A DNA stretch of 64,000 bases from positions 806,001-870,000 of the forward strand of contig NZ_PXNS01000001.1 of assembly GCF_003045775.1 (NCBI RefSeq), in the 5' to 3' direction. Origin of the DNA: Halomonas litopenaei. GTDB taxonomy: Bacteria > Pseudomonadota > Gammaproteobacteria > Pseudomonadales > Halomonadaceae. A program made the position numbers and the translations under genes. This document shows, piece by piece, positions 44,858 to 54,481 of this stretch. Under the pieces are notes generated by a model, which searched no databases, was not told the origin of the DNA, and saw only the letters and a list, made by a program, of their open reading frames with translations. The stretch's first letter is position 1; every line of letters begins with the position of its first letter.

Positions 44858-46207
44858 TCAGCGCAGCGACAGCGCGCCCCTTGTCTCGCCTGAGGCCGCC
44901 TGTTCGTAGGCGGCGGCTTCTTCGGCTTCGACCTCGGGGCTGAAGCGCACCAGCAGCGCGCACAGCGAGGCCAGGATCACCGCCGCGCCCAGGTAGAACA
45001 GCCCCTGCTGGTAGCTGATCGATTCGGAACGGAACAGGAATCCCGCCGCCACCGCACCGGCGTTGCCGCCGGCGCCAACGATACCGGCCACCGCGCCGAG
45101 GGCGCGACGGTTGATGAAGGGCACCACGCCGAAGGTGGCGCCTTCGGCCATCTGCACGAACAGACTGAACACCAGCATCAGGCCGATGGCCAGCGCCAGC
45201 ACGTGCATCTGGGAGAAGAACATCAGCGCCACGCCCTCACACAGCATGGCGATGAACAGCCAGCGTACGCGACCCTTGAGCCCGGCGTTGCGGGCGAACA
45301 GGTCAGAGAAGACCCCGCCCATGGTGCGAGCGAACAGGTTCATCAGGCCGAACAGTCCGGCGATCATGCCGGCGGTGGCCAGGGTCAGGTCGAAGTTGTC
45401 GAAGAAGTAGATGGCGGCGATGTTGTTGATGGTGAGTTCGACGCCGAAACAGGCGGCATAGACCACGAACAGCGCCCACACGCGGATATCCCGGGCGGCG
45501 GCGCCGAAGGTGCTGGACATGGAGCCTTCGCCGGAGGCTTCCGGCAGCTCGCCGCGTGCACGCAGGTCCTTGAAGTTGCCGTCGGGCGCGTCCTGGGTGA
45601 AGCGGTAGTAGCACAGACCGGCAATGAACATCACCACACCTGGGACCACCATGGCCAGGCGCCAGCCCAGGGTCTCGCTGACGCCCAGCATCAAAAGGCC
45701 AGAAAAGATCAACGGCATCAGGATCTGGGTAGTGCCACCGCCCAGGTTGCCCCAGCCGGCGGAGGTGGCGTTGGCTGTACCCACCACATTGGGCGCGAAC
45801 ATCACCGAGGTGTGGTACTGGGTGATGACGAAGGAGGCGCCGATCGCGCCGATGGCCAGGCGGGCCATCAGAAAGGACTCGAAGCTGTCGGCGAAACCGA
45901 TGCTCATCACCGGGATGGCGCCCAGGCACAGCAGCCAGGTGTAGGCCAGGCGCGGCCCGATACGGTCACACAGGACGCCGATGGCCAGGCGCACGATTAC
46001 CGTGATGGCCACCGAGGCGATGATGGTGTTGCCGATCTGGGTCTTGGTTAGTCCGAGGTCATCTCTGACCACGGCCATCAATGGCGCGATGCCGAACCAG
46101 CCGAAGAAGCACAGGTGGAAGGCGAACCAGGAGAAGTGAAAGGCTCGCATCTGGGGAGTCGAGAAGGAAAACAGGCGAATCCTGTTGGCCTTGTTGCGCA
46201 GATTCAT
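44858..46207 (-). CDS. Nitrate/nitrite transporter, NNP (NarK/NrtP) family
   Basis: The 449-residue MFS protein has about 12 membrane segments. The two NNP signatures are GWGNLGGGTTQ (TM5) and GAGGNAGAVAAG (TM11), both part of the nitrate pathway. It most likely imports nitrate for the nasA/nirBD system, 10 kb away. The start at 46207 (MNLRNKANRIRLF) has GAGG upstream; the frame is open 25 codons more. A sigma-54-type promoter and one ANTAR-like hairpin lie upstream, consistent with co-regulation with the nas genes. Confidence 0.9.
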   Translation of the reverse strand: MNLRNKANRIRLFSFSTPQMRAFHFSWFAFHLCFFGWFGIAPLMAVVRDDLGLTKTQIGNTIIASVAITVIVRLAIGVLCDRIGPRLAYTWLLCLGAIPVMSIGFADSFESFLMARLAIGAIGASFVITQYHTSVMFAPNVVGTANATSAGWGNLGGGTTQILMPLIFSGLLMLGVSETLGWRLAMVVPGVVMFIAGLCYYRFTQDAPDGNFKDLRARGELPEASGEGSMSSTFGAAARDIRVWALFVVYAACFGVELTINNIAAIYFFDNFDLTLATAGMIAGLFGLMNLFARTMGGVFSDLFARNAGLKGRVRWLFIAMLCEGVALMFFSQMHVLALAIGLMLVFSLFVQMAEGATFGVVPFINRRALGAVAGIVGAGGNAGAVAAGFLFRSESISYQQGLFYLGAAVILASLCALLVRFSPEVEAEEAAAYEQAASGETRGALSLR

Positions 46208-46474
46208 GAACACAGCCCTCGCTGGGTGGACGAACACTCGAACTTGTGTGGCCTTCGCCATTGAAGGTCGGGTCCGACGCACTCGTACCGCTGGGGCCTG
46301 GTCTACGTCTGGCTCTCGCTAACCACTACCAAGCAAGCGGGATGCCTGTTTTTATTGAAACCTTGTTATATCAACATCTTGTGGTTTTTGTGCGGAATAG
46401 CACTTCAGCAGGATCGCATCATTGCGCTGCATCATTGTGCACTCGACACCGCCCCAGTGCGCCGACTTGGTGCC
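46208..46474 (-). promoter_or_regulatory. Nitrate transporter upstream region: sigma-54-type promoter and a lone ANTAR-like hairpin
   Basis: On the minus strand AGGCATCCCGCTTGCTT (46347-46331) has GG and GC exactly ten bases apart and TTGC at the -12 box, a good sigma-54 match. The leader to the ATG is about 115 nt. It contains one hairpin, CCTTC with loop AATGGC and GAAGG (46267-46252), whose hexaloop has A1 and G4. I find no partner hairpin and no T-rich terminator, so NasT control here is only suggested. The rest, up to 46474, has no recognised feature. Confidence 0.5.
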
Positions 46475-46631
46475 AAAGGGAGAAGGTAGAGGAGCGCAGC
46501 GAAGAGAGAAGGAGCAGGAAGAGAGAAGGAACAGGAAGAGAGAAGGGAGAGAAAGAGAAAGGAGAACGACTCAAGAAGATGTGCGAACAGAACTGCGAAC
46601 AGAGATGCGAACAAAAAGAGAACAAGGAGGA
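46475..46631. repeat. Purine-rich low-complexity tract with short repeats
   Basis: A run almost free of pyrimidines on the plus strand holds three copies of a GGAAGAGAGAAGG motif (about 46501, 46517 and 46534). It then has three 12-bp units TGCGAACAGAAC/GA/AA at 46582-46617. It lies just beyond the terminator of the L,D-transpeptidase gene, on the transcribed-downstream side. No coding potential is evident. Confidence 0.8.
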
Positions 46632-46660
46632 GGCGTCACCCGCCGCTGGCGGGTGACGCC
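46632..46660 (-). terminator. L,D-transpeptidase gene terminator
   Basis: A perfect 13-bp inverted repeat, GGCGTCACCCGCC (46632-46644) with 46648-46660, has a three-base loop. On the minus strand it is followed by a pyrimidine tract with several T (CTCCTCCTTGTTCTC). It sits 26 bp after the stop. Confidence 0.8.
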
Positions 46661-46685
46661 GACGCTGGAACCTCAAGCGACGGAC

Positions 46686-47441
46686 TCAGTCGTTGAGGGC
46701 TAGGCGCTCACTGCTGTTCGGACAGCGCAGAAAGGCCGAGTTGTTGAGCCAACGCTGGTCCGGGTAGTAGGTGAACAGGTACTGATTGTCGCGAATGCTG
46801 TTGATCAAGGGTACCGCCACCTCGGTACGTACCGCCGGACAGCCGTGGCTGCGGCCGATGCGTCCGGTACGGTCGATGAACTCCTGGCTGACGTAGTCCG
46901 CACCGTGCATCACGATGGCGCGATCGAAGGCGTTGTCGTTGACCCCCGGCTCAAGACCCTCGAGTCGCAGGGAATAGCCGTTGCTGCCTACATAGCTGTT
47001 CTTGGTGCGAAACAGTCCGATGCTCGACTGGTAGCTCTCGGGCACGTTGGAGAACAGCGTGGCCATGGCGTCGCCGGAGTTCTTGCCGTGGCTCACCCAT
47101 TCGCGAAACATCAGCCTGGGCTGGCGCAGGTCGAAGACCCACAGGCGGCGTTCGGTTGAAGGCAGGGAAAAGTCGATGACCGCCAGGCGCTCGGCGCCGG
47201 GGTCGGCGCAGTTGAGCGCCCGTGCGGCCAGGCGCAGTACCCCCGGGTTGGCCTTGGGGGCGAGGCGGGCCAGGGTCTGTTCGAGCGATGTGCCTGACGG
47301 CGCATTCGCCCTGACGGATGTCCTGAGAAAGTCCTGAGCGAGAACAGGCGCCGCAAAAAAGGCACTTAGGGTCAATAATAAGAGGTAACGAAAAATCGAG
47401 AGACGAGGTGATGCATTGTCATGAGAGGAGCTTCGTGACAT
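46686..47441 (-). CDS. Murein L,D-transpeptidase catalytic domain protein
   Basis: The 251-residue exported protein has a signal peptide (hydrophobic residues 16-35, ending LAQ). The catalytic region has His179 (VMHGADY) and the nucleophile Cys201 in RSHGCPAVR, typical of YkuD-like transpeptidases of this murein-specific subfamily. It probably remodels peptidoglycan cross-links or attaches lipoprotein. It diverges from a second L,D-transpeptidase at 47657. Confidence 0.87.
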   Translation of the reverse strand: MSRSSSHDNASPRLSIFRYLLLLTLSAFFAAPVLAQDFLRTSVRANAPSGTSLEQTLARLAPKANPGVLRLAARALNCADPGAERLAVIDFSLPSTERRLWVFDLRQPRLMFREWVSHGKNSGDAMATLFSNVPESYQSSIGLFRTKNSYVGSNGYSLRLEGLEPGVNDNAFDRAIVMHGADYVSQEFIDRTGRIGRSHGCPAVRTEVAVPLINSIRDNQYLFTYYPDQRWLNNSAFLRCPNSSERLALND

Positions 47442-47656
47442 CTCTAGGCTTCCTGTCGGTGATGTCGCGGATACGCGAACAGGCGTTACGCAAGATTAAA
47501 TAACGCGATACGCTAATACACAGAGCGGAGAAACATGATCTTCGCGCACGCTAGAAAAATCAGGTCGGCTCGGCGGAACCCGATACCGACGACTCTATTA
47601 TGACAATACCGCCCAGGATGGCCAGTATTGACGTCATGTTGCAGGGAGTAGATGCC

Positions 47657-49363
47657 ATGTTTAGCCCAAATGTTCTATTGCGACTCATGCCAAGGAGGGA
47701 CGTCGCTGTAGCGCTTTGTTGTGGTCTGCTGGTTGCCCCGGTCTGGGGGGCAACGGCAAGCGATGGAGGTGACGTCAGTGGTGAGGGCGCCAACGGCCAG
47801 GGGCTTGCCAGCGATGCCAGCGTCGAGCAGAACCTTCAGGATCTCGACGGGGTCGTGCCGGGTCCCCTGGCCAATGAGTTGGTCGGCGCCTCCGAGATGG
47901 CACAGCGATTCTACAGTCTGCGTGGCCAGCGTCCGGTGTGGACCGACATGGGCCGCGTGGAGGCCCTGGCCGACGGACTCAGGACGCTCGAGGACGATGG
48001 GCTCTCACCCTCGGACTATGCGCCCGACGCGCTGCTTGGCCAGGCCAGGGGGGCGAATCTCGAGACCCCCGGAGGCTTCGAGCTCGAGGCCACCGAAACG
48101 CTGCTGACCGCCATGGCCCATCTGCAACGTGGGAAGGTGGATCCACACCGTATCGACAGTGACTGGGAGGTCGATATTGCGCCACCGTCGTTCGACCTGG
48201 TGGCGTTGTCGCGTGCCCTGGACGACGGCGATGTCGAGGCTGCGCTGGCACTGGCCCGGCCTCCTTTCGAGCCGTATCGTCAGCTAAGGGCCGCCCTGGC
48301 ACGCTATCGCAACATCGAACGTCTGGGGGGCTGGCCACTGCTGCCGAGTCGCGAGACGCCGCTGCGTCCCGGCGATCAGGACACCGACGTCGCGCTGTTG
48401 CGACAGCGCCTGGCGATGATCGGTGAACTGGAAGTGATGTCCGCCGACACCGGCCACTACCCGCACGTGGAACTCGAGGCCCCCGAAGCCGAGGTGTACG
48501 ACAGCACCCTGGCCGAGGCGGTACGCCGTTTCCAGCGCCGCCACCTGCTCGCCGACGATGGGGTGGTCGGACCCAATACCCAGACCGCGCTCAATCTTCC
48601 GGTGGGCTTTCGCATCGATCAGATCCGCGCCAACCTGGAGCGTGCCCGCTGGCTGCTGCATGGCCTGCCGGAGTCTTTCGTGCTGGTCGATATCGCCGGT
48701 TATCGGCTCAGCTACTTCCGCCCCGACGGCGACGTCTGGCGCTCACGTATCGTCGTCGGCCAACCCTACCGGCGCACGCCGACATTGCGTTCGGAGATTA
48801 CCCACCTGACCCTCAACCCCACCTGGACGGTGCCACCCACGATCTATCGTGAGGACATTCTGCCTCGAGTGAAGCGCGATCCGGGGTACCTGGCCAGCCG
48901 TGACATGGTGGCGTTATCACCCTCCGGCAAGCGCGTTGATCCCTATTCGGTCAACTGGTCGAGCCCCGGCGGGGTGATGCTGCGCCAGGGGGCCGGGCCT
49001 CGCAACCCCTTGGGGAGGGTCGTGATCCGTTTTCCCAATGACCATCTGGTCTACCTGCACGACACCCCGTCGCGAGGGCTGTTCAACCGTACTCAGCGTG
49101 CGCTGAGCTCAGGCTGTATCCGCGTGGAAGGGGTGGCGGAGCTGGCCCAGCTGTTGTTCGACGACTCGGACACCTCCGCCAACGTCGGCCGCCTGATCAA
49201 CGACGGCAAGACCCGCAACGTGCGTCTGGATCGGCGCATTCCGGTGGTGCTCAACTACTGGACGGTGCAACCCGAGACCGACGGCCACCTGGCCTTCCGT
49301 CCCGATATCTACGACCGCGACCAGGCGGTGGTAACGGCGCTGGATGCCCCGGTCATCCTGTAA
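47657..49363 (+). CDS. L,D-transpeptidase, YcbB/LdtD family
   Basis: The 568-residue periplasmic enzyme makes 3-3 cross-links in peptidoglycan. A signal or anchor lies at residues 12-30. A scaffolding domain (about 60-210) follows. Then come a peptidoglycan-binding domain (YDSTLAEAVRRFQRRHLLADDGVVGPNTQTALN, about 278-312) and the YkuD catalytic domain with His468 (YLHDTPS) and Cys487 (SSGCIRVEG). I choose the ATG at 47657 with GGGAG at 47644-47648; the frame opens at 47600 with other ATGs. The shared upstream region with the divergent transpeptidase is about 215 bp. Confidence 0.9.
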   Translation: MFSPNVLLRLMPRRDVAVALCCGLLVAPVWGATASDGGDVSGEGANGQGLASDASVEQNLQDLDGVVPGPLANELVGASEMAQRFYSLRGQRPVWTDMGRVEALADGLRTLEDDGLSPSDYAPDALLGQARGANLETPGGFELEATETLLTAMAHLQRGKVDPHRIDSDWEVDIAPPSFDLVALSRALDDGDVEAALALARPPFEPYRQLRAALARYRNIERLGGWPLLPSRETPLRPGDQDTDVALLRQRLAMIGELEVMSADTGHYPHVELEAPEAEVYDSTLAEAVRRFQRRHLLADDGVVGPNTQTALNLPVGFRIDQIRANLERARWLLHGLPESFVLVDIAGYRLSYFRPDGDVWRSRIVVGQPYRRTPTLRSEITHLTLNPTWTVPPTIYREDILPRVKRDPGYLASRDMVALSPSGKRVDPYSVNWSSPGGVMLRQGAGPRNPLGRVVIRFPNDHLVYLHDTPSRGLFNRTQRALSSGCIRVEGVAELAQLLFDDSDTSANVGRLINDGKTRNVRLDRRIPVVLNYWTVQPETDGHLAFRPDIYDRDQAVVTALDAPVIL

Positions 49364-49378
49364 CAGGCCTGGAGTATC

Positions 49379-49408
49379 CACGACGCCGCTCTTGCAAGCG
49401 GCGTCGTG
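49379..49408 (+). terminator. Hairpin after the YcbB-type gene
   Basis: CACGACGCCGCT (49379-49390) pairs with AGCGGCGTCGTG (49397-49408) over a six-base loop, 15 bp after the stop. The T-run is weak. Confidence 0.7.
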
Positions 49409-49540
49409 CCTTGTGAGGGGGAGGGGCGGGCCTGTCAGTTTCGCGTTGTACAACGCTGTCTGGCTGGCGCATTATTTGCCTGCGAACCAAGCGCTTTTCA
49501 GACAAGATCAAACAACAACGACATGGAATGAGGCGAAGTC

Positions 49541-50599
49541 ATGCAACGATGGATGGCGGTGGCAGCACTGGGCATGGTCAGTACCGGTGTCTGGGCGCAG
49601 GATGACGACAAGCTGTTTCTGTTCAACTGGACCGAGTACATGGACCCGGCGCTGGTCGAGGCCTTCGAGCAGGAGTTCGGGGTGGAGGTGGTGCAGAACT
49701 ACTTCACCTCAAATGCCGAGATGTTCTCCAAGCTGGCCGCCGGTGGTGACGCTCAATACGACGTGGTGGTGCCCACCGACTACTACGTCACCCGGCTGAT
49801 CGACGCCGGCCTGGTGAGGGAGCTCGACGACCCGCGCATCCAGCAGGGGCGAGAGGATCTGATGGAAGCCTTCCGCCAGCCGCCCCATGACCCCGAAGAG
49901 CGCTACAGTGTGCCCTACCTGTGGGGCGTTACCGGTATCGTCTACGACACCAGCACCTTCGCCGAGCTGCCGCACTCCTGGAGCGTGCTGTTCGACCCCG
50001 AGATCAATCCCGACCAGCCCTTCGCGCTGCTGGGTGGCGATCCCCAGGTATCACTCGGCATGGCCTGCGCCTACCAGGGAGCTGGGTTCGACTGCGTCGG
50101 TCAGGAGGCCTGGATCAACGCCGCCAAGCTGGTCAGCCAGACCCTGGAGCGGGGCAACTTCACCGGCTTCGTCGACAGTACCGCGGCGGTTGAGCAGGTG
50201 GCACGAGGCGTCAGTGCAGTGGCGGTGACCTACAGCGGCGACGTGGACTACCGCAAGGCCGATTCCCCCGAGATCTATGGTGATCTGGCCTTCTTCGCCC
50301 CCGAGGAAGGCGCCCAGCTCGGCATGGATACCTTCGTGGTTCCGGCGAGAGCCCCCCATCCCCAACTGGCCCAGGACTTCATCAGCTTCATGATGCGTCC
50401 GGAAAATGCCGCCAAGGCGGCGAACTATGCCTACTACAGAACCCCCAATGAGGCCGCCCTGCCGATGGTCGACGAGGCGCTGCGAGAGGCCTCCAGGCTC
50501 GATCCCGAGACCAGCGGTCACCTGGTGACCACGCCGCTGATCGAGGGGGAATCGCTGACCATGCTGCAGCAGCTATGGACCGAGGTGCGTTCACGTTGA
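49541..50599 (+). CDS. Polyamine ABC transporter substrate-binding protein (PotD/PotF family), solitary
   Basis: The 352-residue periplasmic protein has a short signal peptide ending VWAQ (residue 20) and the PotD/PotF fold beginning LFLFNWTEYMDPALVEAFEQEFGVEV. Relatives bind spermidine or putrescine. No ATPase or permease genes adjoin, and a strong terminator follows, so it must work with a transporter encoded elsewhere or have a sensing role. It starts at the ATG at 49541. Confidence 0.88.
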   Translation: MQRWMAVAALGMVSTGVWAQDDDKLFLFNWTEYMDPALVEAFEQEFGVEVVQNYFTSNAEMFSKLAAGGDAQYDVVVPTDYYVTRLIDAGLVRELDDPRIQQGREDLMEAFRQPPHDPEERYSVPYLWGVTGIVYDTSTFAELPHSWSVLFDPEINPDQPFALLGGDPQVSLGMACAYQGAGFDCVGQEAWINAAKLVSQTLERGNFTGFVDSTAAVEQVARGVSAVAVTYSGDVDYRKADSPEIYGDLAFFAPEEGAQLGMDTFVVPARAPHPQLAQDFISFMMRPENAAKAANYAYYRTPNEAALPMVDEALREASRLDPETSGHLVTTPLIEGESLTMLQQLWTEVRSR

Positions 50600-50633
50600 G
50601 GTAGCCGTCCGGTCAAGGAATGGCGGTAAAAAA

Positions 50634-50676
50634 GCGGCCAGGCGACCCTTTCAGGGTAGCCTGGCCGCTCGTTTTT
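50634..50676 (+). terminator. Terminator after the polyamine-binding protein gene
   Basis: GCGGCCAGGC (50634-50643) pairs with GCCTGGCCGC (50659-50668), enclosing an inner ACCCT/AGGGT stem. CGTTTTT follows. A run of A before the stem suggests it can also stop transcription from the convergent molybdenum hydroxylase operon. Confidence 0.9.
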
Positions 50677-50717
50677 GCGCGGACGTCACCGCGCAAGGGG
50701 GCTCACCTCGGTGGACG

Positions 50718-53057
50718 TCAGCCCTTCAGCTGGTTGCCCACCGGCAGCTCCCGGATGCGCTTGCCGGTGGCGGCGAAGATGGCGTTGGTCAGGGCCGGCG
50801 CCACCGGGGGAAGCCCTGGCTCACCCACGCCGCCCATCGGCGCATCGGGATTGTCGACCAGATGGACACGCACCTCACGCGGGGCGTTGGCCTGGCGTGG
50901 CAGCAGGTACTGGTGGAAGGTGTCCTGTTCGATGCGACCGCCGCTTGCGCTGATCTCGTTCAGCAGGCCGATGCCGATGCCCATCACCACCGAGCCCTCC
51001 ATCTGGGCACGGATGCGCTCGGGGTTGACCCTGGGGCCGCAGTCGAAGGCCACGTCCGCCTGGTGGACGATCACACTGCCCTGATCGTTGACTTCCACGT
51101 CCAGCACGATGGCGGTGTAGGAGCAGAAGCTGTGATGCACCGCCAGGCCCTGGCCGCGGCCTTCGGGCAACGACTTGCCCCAGTCGGCTTCCTCGGTCAC
51201 TCGCTCGACGACGCCACGCAGGCGTCCGACATCGATGGTATAGCGCTCCGGGTCCTCGCCGTAGTTCCAGGTGGCGCCGACGGCCAGCGGGTCGATCTCG
51301 CGCGCCGGCCCCAGAAGTTCCAGCAGGTAGTCGCGATGATCGCGTCCGGCGGCTGCGGCGAGCTCGGCAACGAAGCTCTGGATGGCAAAGGCGTGGGGCA
51401 GGTTGACCACCGAGCGGAACCAGCCGATGCGCTTGTGCGCCGGGGCCTCGCCGTTTTCCAGCGATAGCGCGGGAATGTCGAAGGGCAGGGGCGTCAGGCC
51501 CATGCCGAGTTCGTAGGTCGCCTTGTACCTGGGGTCGTCCTGGAAGATCGACATGATGGTCGGCGCCAGGGTGCGATGACGCCAGCCCTGGACCTTGCCG
51601 TCGCTGCCAAGGCCGGCTTCCAGGCGGTCCACCGACAGCGCGTGGAAGTAGGTGTGGTGAAGGTCGTCCTCGCGGGTCCATTGAAGCTGTACCGGGCGGC
51701 CGTCGAGGGCGCGACTCAGGTGCGCCGCCTCCACCACGAAGTCAGGCTTGGCCTTGCGCCCGAAGCCGCCGCCCAGCAGCGTCTGGTTGACCTTGACGCT
51801 GGCGCCGTCGATACCGAGCTGCTCGGCGACCTGGTCGCGGGCGCTCTGCGGGTCCTGCACCGGCGCCCAGGTCTCGGCACCGTCTGCGCTCACCCGGGCG
51901 ATGGCCACCGGTGGTTCCATGGTGGCATGGGCCAGGTGCGGCATGTAGTAGGTGGCGCTGTGGCGGGACTCGGCGTCGGCCAGCGCCGCCTCGATATCGC
52001 CGCTGGCCCTGAGCACCTTGCCGGGGGAATCGGCGCGCTGCTCGAGCATCTCGCGGTAGCTTTTGGTGTCGTAGCCGGCGTTGGCGTCGAGCCCTTCGGT
52101 ATTCCACTGGATCTTGAGCGCCTTGCGTCCTTCGATGGCCGCCCAGGTGTTGTCGGCGATCACCCCCACGCCGCCGAGCGGGTGGAAGGACGACGGCTGG
52201 GAGGTGCCCTCGAGCCTGACGGTCTTGATCACCCCGGGAATCTTGAGCGTCTCGCTGTCATCGACGCTGGCGACGCTTGCACCCAGCACATCGGGGCGCG
52301 CGATCACCGCGTAGGCCATGTCCGGCAGGCGCATGTCGCCGCCGTAGATGGCCTTGCCGCTGACGATGTCCTCACCATCCACCGCGGGGGCGCGCTCGAG
52401 GTTGCCGGTATCACTGTCGTGGCTGGGGCCGAGGGACTTGCCGATCAGTCGCCATTCGCTTTCAGGCTTGAGCGAGAGGGTGTCCCGGGAGGGGACATCG
52501 AGCTCCCTGGCCGCCGCGGCCAGCTCGCCGAAGCCGAGTTCGCGCCCGCTAGGCGTGTGGACGATGACGTGGACGCCGGCCTGGCATTCGTCTACAGGTA
52601 CGTCCCAGCGCTGGGCGGCGGCCTGTTCCAGCATCCGACGGGCCGACGCGGCGGCCCGCCGCATGGGATCGAACCAGTGGCGCATGCTGCGCGAGCCGTC
52701 GGTGTCCTGGTTGCCGTAGGTGTCGGAATCCCCCGGTGCCTGGGTAGCCTTGACCTTGCTCCAGTCGGCACCCAGCTCATCGGCGGCCACCATCACCAGG
52801 CTGGTACGGATGCCCTGGCCCATCTCGGCGCGATGGTTGGTCACGGTGACGCTGCCGTCCTCGTCGATCTGGATGAACACGTTGGGATTGTCGACCCAGC
52901 CGTAGGCCATGCCGGCGGCGCCGTACTGCTTGTCCTCGGCGGCGGCGGCCAGGTCCCAGCGGGCGGCTACCACCAGCGCGCTTCCGGCGGCCAGTCCCTG
53001 GAGAAAGCGTCTGCGGCTGACGTTGGCCAGCAGCAGCGTATCGACGGTACGGTTCAT
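50718..53057 (-). CDS. Molybdenum hydroxylase large subunit (IorB-like)
   Basis: The 779-residue protein belongs to the xanthine dehydrogenase family molybdopterin-binding subunits of the isoquinoline 1-oxidoreductase beta / membrane aldehyde dehydrogenase type. A twin-arginine signal SRRRFLQG (residues 14-21) sends it to the periplasm. Molybdopterin-domain features include [18 protein letters not shown] (about 430) and [19 protein letters not shown] near the C-terminus, which supplies the conserved glutamate. It overlaps the upstream FeS subunit by ATGA. No cytochrome or chaperone gene adjoins; the substrate is unknown. Confidence 0.87.
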   Translation of the reverse strand: MNRTVDTLLLANVSRRRFLQGLAAGSALVVAARWDLAAAAEDKQYGAAGMAYGWVDNPNVFIQIDEDGSVTVTNHRAEMGQGIRTSLVMVAADELGADWSKVKATQAPGDSDTYGNQDTDGSRSMRHWFDPMRRAAASARRMLEQAAAQRWDVPVDECQAGVHVIVHTPSGRELGFGELAAAARELDVPSRDTLSLKPESEWRLIGKSLGPSHDSDTGNLERAPAVDGEDIVSGKAIYGGDMRLPDMAYAVIARPDVLGASVASVDDSETLKIPGVIKTVRLEGTSQPSSFHPLGGVGVIADNTWAAIEGRKALKIQWNTEGLDANAGYDTKSYREMLEQRADSPGKVLRASGDIEAALADAESRHSATYYMPHLAHATMEPPVAIARVSADGAETWAPVQDPQSARDQVAEQLGIDGASVKVNQTLLGGGFGRKAKPDFVVEAAHLSRALDGRPVQLQWTREDDLHHTYFHALSVDRLEAGLGSDGKVQGWRHRTLAPTIMSIFQDDPRYKATYELGMGLTPLPFDIPALSLENGEAPAHKRIGWFRSVVNLPHAFAIQSFVAELAAAAGRDHRDYLLELLGPAREIDPLAVGATWNYGEDPERYTIDVGRLRGVVERVTEEADWGKSLPEGRGQGLAVHHSFCSYTAIVLDVEVNDQGSVIVHQADVAFDCGPRVNPERIRAQMEGSVVMGIGIGLLNEISASGGRIEQDTFHQYLLPRQANAPREVRVHLVDNPDAPMGGVGEPGLPPVAPALTNAIFAATGKRIRELPVGNQLKG

Positions 53058-53518
53058 GCCTGCTCCTCCTGTCCGGCTGCACGATGGATCGCGGTACGGA
53101 TCCGGTTGTAGGTGCCGCAGCGGCAGATGTTGCCCCCCATGGCGCTGGCGATGTCATCGTCGCTGGGGTTGGCGTTGTCCTTGAGGAAGGCGGTCGCGCT
53201 CATGATCTGGCCGGCCTGGCAGTAGCCGCACTGGGCCACGCCGACATCCAGCCATGCCTCCTGCACCTTGCTGCCGACAGCGTCAGTGGCCATGGCCTCG
53301 ATGGTGGTCACGCGCTTGCCCGCGGCCGCCGCTACCGGCGTGACGCAGGAGCGCACGGCGGCGCCGTCCAGGTGAACGGTGCAGGCGCCACACAGCCCCA
53401 TGCCGCAGCCAAACTTGGTGCCGGTCAGATTCACCACATCGCGCAGCGCCCACAGCAGCGGCATCTGCTCGGGCACGTCCAGTTCATGCTGCTGGTCGTT
53501 GATCGTCAGGGTTATCAC
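53054..53518 (-). CDS. [2Fe-2S] small subunit of the molybdenum hydroxylase (IorA-like)
   Basis: The 154-residue protein has two [2Fe-2S] clusters. The plant-ferredoxin type is bound by Cys38, Cys43, Cys46 and Cys58, and the four-helix type by Cys97, Cys100, Cys132 and Cys134. This is the full ligand set of the family. It is the first gene of a two-gene operon with the large subunit. It has no signal peptide and would be co-exported with its Tat partner. Confidence 0.92.
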   Translation of the reverse strand: MITLTINDQQHELDVPEQMPLLWALRDVVNLTGTKFGCGMGLCGACTVHLDGAAVRSCVTPVAAAAGKRVTTIEAMATDAVGSKVQEAWLDVGVAQCGYCQAGQIMSATAFLKDNANPSDDDIASAMGGNICRCGTYNRIRTAIHRAAGQEEQA

Positions 53519-53956
53519 CGTTCACCTCCTGGTGCTTGTTGTTGTCGATGCGCTCTTTGTTGGCGCTGTGCTCTTTAGTGTCGATGCGCTTGCGATATCG
53601 CTGCGCTCTTCACTGGCACTGCACTGGTCGTTGTCGCCATGCTTGCCGTTGCCTTGGCGTGTCACGGTCGAGGCTTTGCCCCTGCAGCTGATCATAGGCA
53701 ATTTACCTGCAACTTATTGTTCCACTTTGGGCCGAAGTCGGCGCCCTTGGCTAAGCGTACTTAGGTGCACGAGTGCCGTAGCACGGCCTCGGCTCTGCCG
53801 ACCGAAAACGCCAGCGGGGAGAGGGGGCCAAAGGAATGCGCGAGCGCAAGATCGGTAACAATGCGACTGGCAGAAAATCGACAGGTGGGGAGAAGAGACA
53901 GGAGGGGGAAGAGATTAGGGACACGCCACCCGAAGGCGGGTGGCGTGAAGGATCGA
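53519..53956. other. 438-base intergenic stretch
   Basis: This holds the upstream region of the hydroxylase operon (to about 53760) and, at its far end, the terminator of the IalB gene at 53922-53947. The part at 53885-53920 is purine-rich (GGGGAGAAGAGACAGGAGGG), like the tract at 46475-46631. It also lies just past the 3' end of a minus-strand gene. No gene, RNA or clear promoter is recognised. Confidence 0.45.
53922..53947 (-). terminator. IalB gene terminator
   Basis: CACGCCACCC (53922-53931) pairs with GGGTGGCGTG (53938-53947) over a six-base loop, ten bases past the stop. The minus-strand tail has few T residues. Confidence 0.7.
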
Positions 53957-54481
53957 TCAGTTCTGGTCGACGCGATCCTTGGCGGCACTGAAGCCCATCA
54001 GCGACACGTTGAGGTCCTGACGCTGGCCGCGCGGGTTGACGATGCTGACGGTGGCGGTGCTGCCGGCCTTCAACTGGTTGAGCAGTTGCGGCTGCAGCGG
54101 GATGTCGGCACGGCAGCCCTGGGGCACACACACCTGGTAGGGCATGCCCACCGGCTCATTGGTATCGACCTTGAGCTGCAGGCCTGGGGCCAGACGTACG
54201 CCCAGCGGAACCAGGAAGGTCATGGCAGAACCGTCCAGCTGAGCAGGGTTGCCGACCACGACGCGAAGGACCGGCTCGCCATCGGCACCATTGACCAGCT
54301 GGGTCATGGAGCAGGAGCCGTCGGACGGGTTGACCGGGCAGTTGACCTCCCAGGACTGGAAGGTTTCGGTGTTGACGGCGGGTCCGGCATTACCGGTGCT
54401 CTGGGCGAAGGTCAGCGGCGACAGCGCCAGCAGGCTCAGCACACCGGCGGCACGCAGGCCGGACGCAAGGCGATTGAACAT
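53957..54481 (-). CDS. Invasion-associated locus B (IalB) family protein
   Basis: The 174-residue exported protein has a signal peptide (residues 1-26, ending TFAQ). The IalB domain begins FQSWEVNCPV and has paired cysteines (CPVNPSDGSCSM; CVPQGCRADI). IalB was named in Bartonella, but relatives are widespread in free-living bacteria and of unknown role, so no invasion function is implied. It starts at 54481 behind AAAGGAG; the frame runs 20 codons further. It is a single gene. Confidence 0.87.
   Translation of the reverse strand: MFNRLASGLRAAGVLSLLALSPLTFAQSTGNAGPAVNTETFQSWEVNCPVNPSDGSCSMTQLVNGADGEPVLRVVVGNPAQLDGSAMTFLVPLGVRLAPGLQLKVDTNEPVGMPYQVCVPQGCRADIPLQPQLLNQLKAGSTATVSIVNPRGQRQDLNVSLMGFSAAKDRVDQN

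Noticed and set aside
49491..49506. GCGCTTTTCAGACAAG, resembling one MITE terminus
   Set aside because: Only about 14 bases match, with no second end, no CTAG and no nearby stop codon. Too short to call a remnant.
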